Positions 55,535 through 59,225 of a stretch of DNA of 59,225 nt are shown one piece after another. Numbering within the stretch: the first letter of the stretch is position 1; the number at the start of each line of letters is the position of its first letter. Source of the DNA: Rhizobium mayense (GTDB lineage: Bacteria > Pseudomonadota > Alphaproteobacteria > Rhizobiales > Rhizobiaceae); NCBI RefSeq assembly GCF_030272705.1, contig NZ_JARFYM010000038.1, positions 1-59,225 of the forward strand. The letters are read 5' to 3'. The position numbers and the translations under genes were made by a program. The notes under the pieces are model-generated. The model saw only the letters and a program-made list of their open reading frames with translations. It did no database searches and was not told where the DNA came from.

Positions 55535-56272
55535 ATGGAAAACTACAGGACGGCGCTTGTCACGGGAGCGTCCAGCGGAATCGGCAGGGCGATTGCGTTG
55601 GAACTGGCCTCCAAGGGTCTGAAAGTTCTGGCGGTTGGACGTGACAGAAACGCGTTGGACGACCTTGCCACGAAAGCGAACATCGTTCCCCTTGCATGTG
55701 ATCTTTCCAAATTGGACAGTCTCTATGCCGTGATCGACGGCGAAGAGATCGACGTGCTGGTGAACAACGCAGGTTTGCTGACACGGTCAGCGAACCTGGT
55801 TGAACTCACCCCACAAGACATCGATGCGATGATCGAAATCAACGTGCGGTCGGTCTTACAGCTCACCAGACACGTGCTGAAGGCTATGGTTTCGCGACGT
55901 CGCGGCCATATCTTTTTTACGGGCTCCACTGCTGGCTTTACGCCCTTCCCCGGATCCGCGGTGTACGGAGCCACCAAGGCTGCGGTCAGCATGTTCGCAT
56001 CCGCGCTGCGATGCGAACTGCTTGGACTGCCGATCCGGATCACCGAACTCGTGCCGGGACGCGTGGAGACCAATCTCTATCGCACCGCGTTGGGAGAAGA
56101 AGCCGCCCAAAAGAAGCTTTACGACGACTACGAAGCGGTCAAGCCGGAGCACGTCGCGCGCCTGGTTCTGACGGCGCTTGAGCTACCCGATTACGTCGAT
56201 GTGACCCGCATGGAGATCTTGCCGACAGGGCAAGTTGTCGGTGGCGGTCAGATCGCTGCTCTTACTCGTTAA
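55535..56272 (+). CDS. Short-chain dehydrogenase/reductase
   Basis: 245 residues from ATG 55535, with GGAGGGG upstream; a GTG at 55520 is less likely. TGASSGIG (10-17) is the NADP-binding loop, VNNAG (76-80) the stabilising motif, and S131, Y144 and K148 (in VYGATKAAV) the catalytic triad. Classical SDRs reduce or oxidise alcohols/ketones. The C-terminus resembles the YdfG type that acts on 3-hydroxy acids (serine, allo-threonine), a loose similarity. It is 18 bases after the aminotransferase and 18 before the next SDR, so it is part of the same operon. Confidence 0.92.
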   Translation: MENYRTALVTGASSGIGRAIALELASKGLKVLAVGRDRNALDDLATKANIVPLACDLSKLDSLYAVIDGEEIDVLVNNAGLLTRSANLVELTPQDIDAMIEINVRSVLQLTRHVLKAMVSRRRGHIFFTGSTAGFTPFPGSAVYGATKAAVSMFASALRCELLGLPIRITELVPGRVETNLYRTALGEEAAQKKLYDDYEAVKPEHVARLVLTALELPDYVDVTRMEILPTGQVVGGGQIAALTR

Positions 56273-56290
56273 CAAAGAAAGGGAACCAGC

Positions 56291-57040
56291 GTGCAAGGCT
56301 TGAATGTTGTCGTTATCGGAGGAGCCAACGGCTTCGGACTTGAAACCGTCAAACTCATGATCAGGGATCAAGCGAGCAAGATCGTCATCATCGACATCAG
56401 CGAAGAGCGTCTCGAAGCTGCCAAGGGTGAGCTTTCCGGGAAGGGAACGGAAATCATCACGGTTGCCGGTGACATCGCACGCGCGGACACCGCCCATCGC
56501 GCCTTCGCCAAGGCTGTTGATGCAGTCGGTCGGGTTCATTCGGTCGTCAACTGCGCAGCTATCTATCCCCGCGCGCCGCTGCTTGAGATCTCCGACGAGA
56601 TGTGGGACGCGGAAAACGCGATCAATATCAAGGGCACCTATCACATCATGGTCGCCGCCGTGAAGCACATGCAGGAGCAGAAGGCGGAAGGCCAGATCTC
56701 GGGCCGTATCGTCAACATCACGTCAGTCGATGCCTTCAAGGCTCACCCGCAGAACGCGCACTATGCAGCAACCAAGGCAGCCGTGGTCAGCTTGACGCGT
56801 TCCTTTGCGCACGCCTTCGCCAAGGATCAGATTCTGGTAAACTCGGTTGCGCCCGCGGGCATGGCGACGGAGAAAGCGAAGTCTTTGGGATTCTTAGGCG
56901 AACTCGCCGCGGCAAATCCACTTGGCCGTGCCGCGGAGCCGGCTGAAATCGCCGAGTTCGTCGTTATAGTCGCTGGTCCGAAGAACACGTACATGACAGG
57001 CGAGCAAGTCATCGTATCTGGCGGTTACGTCTACGCGTGA
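56291..57040 (+). CDS. Second short-chain dehydrogenase/reductase
   Basis: 249 residues from a GTG start (VIGGANGFGLETVKLMIRD near the N-terminus). The glycine motif is GGANGFG (10-16), the NNAG motif appears as NCAA (87-90), and the triad is S145 in NITSVDAF with Y158 and K162 (HYAATKAAV). Aspartate in IVIIDIS after strand 2 favours NAD+ over NADP+, so it may be oxidative. The C-terminal GEQVIVSGGYVYA is standard. With the first SDR it could interconvert a hydroxy acid and an oxo acid, or work on two sequential steps. Confidence 0.92.
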   Translation: MQGLNVVVIGGANGFGLETVKLMIRDQASKIVIIDISEERLEAAKGELSGKGTEIITVAGDIARADTAHRAFAKAVDAVGRVHSVVNCAAIYPRAPLLEISDEMWDAENAINIKGTYHIMVAAVKHMQEQKAEGQISGRIVNITSVDAFKAHPQNAHYAATKAAVVSLTRSFAHAFAKDQILVNSVAPAGMATEKAKSLGFLGELAAANPLGRAAEPAEIAEFVVIVAGPKNTYMTGEQVIVSGGYVYA

Positions 57041-57106
57041 GAGGGAACAACTCTGGCTGTGGTTGGCTTCGACCGACCGCAGCTGACGTGGGAACGGGAG
57101 AAATTC

Positions 57107-58792
57107 ATGAAACAAAGCCTATCCAGCCGAAACGGCGGCCGGATCCTAATCGATGCCTTGCGGATCCATGGCGTTGACCGCGTCTTCGGCGTACCGGGCG
57201 AAAGCTACCTTGCCGCGCTCGATGCCTTCCACGATCTGGAGAGCGAGATCGAATTCGTCATCTGCCGGCAGGAGGGTGGCGCAGCTTACATGGCTGAGGC
57301 CTATGGCAAGCTGACGGGAAGACCCGGGATCTGCTTTGTAACGAGAGGGCCGGGAGCAACGAACGCGTCCGTGGGCGTTCACACGGCGTTTCAGGACTCG
57401 ACTCCAATGATCCTGTTCATCGGGCAAGTCGCGCGCGACCAGATGGAGCGGGAGGCATTTCAGGAAATCGACTACCGGCGGATGTTCGGCCAGATGGCCA
57501 AATGGGTCGTTGAGATCGAGGACGCGGCCCGTATCCCCGAACTGATAAGTCAGGCCTTCCACAGGGCTGTCAACGGCCGACAGGGTCCGGTGGTCGTCGC
57601 ACTTCCAGAGGACATGCTGACAGACGTTGTGACCGTTGCAGACACTCCACCCTATACGCGCGTCGAGACATATGCGGGAGAGCCGCAGTTACAGGAACTC
57701 GCCCTGCTTCTGGCGAAGGCCGAGCGACCGCTTGTGGTCATCGGCGGAGGTGGATGGACAGAGCAGGCCGTCGACGATCTGAAAAGTTTCGCGGAGACTT
57801 ACGAGCTGCCGGTAGCCGCATCCTTCCGATGTCAGGACATGTTTGACAACACGCATCGTAATTACGCGGGCGACCTGGGTCTGGCTGCAGGTCCAAAGCT
57901 CATCCAGGCCGTCAAGGATTGCGATCTCCTGATCTCGATCGGGGCGCGGCTGGGCGAGATGACGACAGGCGCCTATACGCTGATCGACATACCGGTACCG
58001 AAACAGAAGTTGGTTCACATTCACGCAGGCGCTGACGAGCTCGGCCGCGTTTATCATCCAACGCTCGCGATCAACGCCAGTCCCGTTGGAGTGCTTTCCC
58101 AGCTCGCAACGCTGAAGCCGCGCTCGGCTCCTGCCTGGCGAGCCTGGACCAGTGCGCGCAACGCAGACTATCGGGAGAACCTTACGCATCCACAGACGCC
58201 CGGCGATGTTCAGATGGGTGACATCATGGAGTGGTTGCGGGGACACCTCAAGCCGGACGCCATCCTGACCATGGGAGCCGGGAACTACACGGCGTGGGCA
58301 CATCGGTTTTATCAGTACCGAATATATCGCTCTCAACTGGGCCCGACCAACGGCTCGATGGGTTACGGAGTGCCCGCTGCAGTGGCTGCAAAAATTACGG
58401 CGCCCGAGCGAGCCGTCGTTGCCTTCGCCGGCGACGGATGCTTCCTTATGAACGGCCAGGAACTCGCGACTGCAATGCAATACGACGCCCGCGTCATTTT
58501 CCTAGTGATCAACAATGGGATGTACGGGACGATCCGCATGCACCAGGAGAGAAATTTTCCTGGACGCCCCTCCGGAACGCGCCTCACCAATCCTGATTTC
58601 GCGGCCCTTGCTCGATCTTACGGTCTGCACGGAGAAATCGTCGAAAAGACCACGGATTTCGGGCAAGCGTTTGAGAGGTGTGAAGGGTCGGGGAAGCCAA
58701 GTCTTATCGAAATTCGCATTGATCCGGAGGCGCTCACCGTGAAGCAGACCCTCACTCAAATTCGTGAACAAGCGATTGCTCAGGGGAAATAG
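57107..58792 (+). CDS. ThDP-dependent enzyme of the acetolactate-synthase-like family
   Basis: 561 residues from ATG 57107 (MKQSLSSRNGGRILIDALRI), with GGGAG upstream. The catalytic glutamate E56 lies in FVICRQEGGAAYMAEAYGKL. The ThDP/Mg site GDGCFLMNGQELATAMQ ending with NN is intact. The middle domain contains PLVVIGGGGW and is of the kind that may bind FAD or nothing. No small regulatory subunit (ilvH) is present, so it is not biosynthetic acetolactate synthase. Likely acts as a decarboxylase or carboligase on the 2-oxo acid produced by the aminotransferase. Last gene of the operon, complete. Confidence 0.9.
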   Translation: MKQSLSSRNGGRILIDALRIHGVDRVFGVPGESYLAALDAFHDLESEIEFVICRQEGGAAYMAEAYGKLTGRPGICFVTRGPGATNASVGVHTAFQDSTPMILFIGQVARDQMEREAFQEIDYRRMFGQMAKWVVEIEDAARIPELISQAFHRAVNGRQGPVVVALPEDMLTDVVTVADTPPYTRVETYAGEPQLQELALLLAKAERPLVVIGGGGWTEQAVDDLKSFAETYELPVAASFRCQDMFDNTHRNYAGDLGLAAGPKLIQAVKDCDLLISIGARLGEMTTGAYTLIDIPVPKQKLVHIHAGADELGRVYHPTLAINASPVGVLSQLATLKPRSAPAWRAWTSARNADYRENLTHPQTPGDVQMGDIMEWLRGHLKPDAILTMGAGNYTAWAHRFYQYRIYRSQLGPTNGSMGYGVPAAVAAKITAPERAVVAFAGDGCFLMNGQELATAMQYDARVIFLVINNGMYGTIRMHQERNFPGRPSGTRLTNPDFAALARSYGLHGEIVEKTTDFGQAFERCEGSGKPSLIEIRIDPEALTVKQTLTQIREQAIAQGK

Positions 58793-59225
58793 ATCCTGTC
58801 GTCGCGTAGTCGAAGCTCTCGCCAGGTTCTCGAATTCGGGAGCCTGTGCGCTTTGCGGGCAGTCATCTATGAGCGTATGCGACACCTCCACTGGCAGATT
58901 ACAAGAAATCCCTCCAAATTCTCCGCCATCGCGATCTCTCCTGGATTGAGAAAGAGCCGCGGTCGCCGCGAGCGCGTTGACGCGTACGCTGCTTGACCAG
59001 CACCACTGGTTCAAGAGTGCGATGGCTCACGACGCACTCGAAAAACCTTGCTGCTGCGTGTTTGGGCTGGCAACCAGCGTCGTGGCGGATGCGTTGATGG
59101 CGCTAGACCCGCGACGGCGATCCAGTCTAGAGCGTTTCTGATTATGTTTGAATCGCGGATTCCCTTTTGATGTCGAATGTGATTCAAGATGCTGGCTGAG
59201 AGGAGGTCAGCATCGATGGTCGCAC
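58793..59225. other. Non-coding tail; possible start of an IS630-like element
   Basis: No gene was found up to ~59100. The last 95 bases contain AGAGCGTTTCTGATTATG and GTTTGAATCGCGGATTC, then GAGGAGGTCAGC shortly before an ATG at 59216 (Met-Val-Ala...). That arrangement recalls the left end and transposase start of IS630-type elements in rhizobia, but only three codons are visible, so this is tentative. There is no visible terminator directly after the ThDP gene. Confidence 0.3.

Noticed and set aside
57107..58792. ThDP enzyme as biosynthetic acetolactate synthase (ilvB)
   Set aside because: No ilvH or ilvC is next to it and it sits at the end of a catabolic operon; the family alone does not fix the reaction.

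Overview
The window looks like an accessory replicon or genomic-island segment of a Rhizobiales (probably Rhizobiaceae) alphaproteobacterium. Pointers are a DUF1612/RHE_PE00001-type gene at the left edge (a family I know from rhizobial plasmids), a groESL copy behind a perfect CIRCE element, a ROSE-type RNA thermometer before hsp20, and a GroEL tail ending PPGGMDF. No ribosomal, tRNA or core gene is intact here. IS elements, frameshifted genes and gene-fragment junctions show heavy rearrangement.

Layout. (1) 1-6.4 kb: 3' part of the DUF1612 gene, then a frameshifted HEPN-like gene and a three-gene overlapping operon (HEPN-like protein, ParA/MinD-like ATPase with KGGVGRST, second P-loop ATPase). 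The segment is bracketed by a degenerate copy of the DUF1612 gene's 3' end. (2) 6.5-14.8 kb: the most striking locus. A minus-strand operon encodes a PfkB-like kinase, a TIR domain fused to a tRNA-guanine-transglycosylase (TGT)-like domain, an OGG-like DNA glycosylase, a QueC-like enzyme and a small TIR protein starting MGGGSGGSW. Divergent from it is a plus-strand operon of a SLATT membrane protein, a CAP12-type TIR-like protein, a TRAFs-binding/DUF4071 protein with TPR-like repeats, and a second small TIR protein. That is four TIR-like domains beside deazaguanine-type chemistry, with no CD-NTase visible. (3) 15-18.5 kb: an unknown gene plus a PLD-like protein. (4) 19-22.4 kb: TetR regulator with a 22-bp palindromic operator, amidase, broken alpha/beta hydrolase. 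(5) 22.4-26.6 kb: groEL, groES, two hsp20 genes, parDE toxin-antitoxin.

(6) 26.9-38.0 kb: a long minus-strand cluster of unusual proteins: DUF900-type hydrolase, secreted DUF3616 protein, unknown protein, DUF2272 protein, SLATT protein, two-HKD PLD protein, a 36-residue secreted peptide, and a 1103-residue polytopic protein with a solute-binding-like domain. (7) 39-46.6 kb: decayed ISL3 transposase, frameshifted nuclease-like gene, HExxH metalloprotease, MBL-fold hydrolase, and a DUF2235 gene cut by an IS6-family element. (8) 46.9-49.3 kb: FAD/NAD(P)-binding protein and two gene remnants meeting at a junction. (9) 49.3-58.8 kb: an intact catabolic locus with a divergent FCD-type GntR regulator and hyuA, hyuB, aminotransferase, two SDRs and a ThDP enzyme. 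An IS630-like element may begin at the right edge.

Regions 1-3 read as a defence island, 5 as stress and plasmid maintenance, 6-7 as toxin/effector-like or conflict genes, and 9 as metabolic cargo. All functions are inferred from motifs; no database search was possible.
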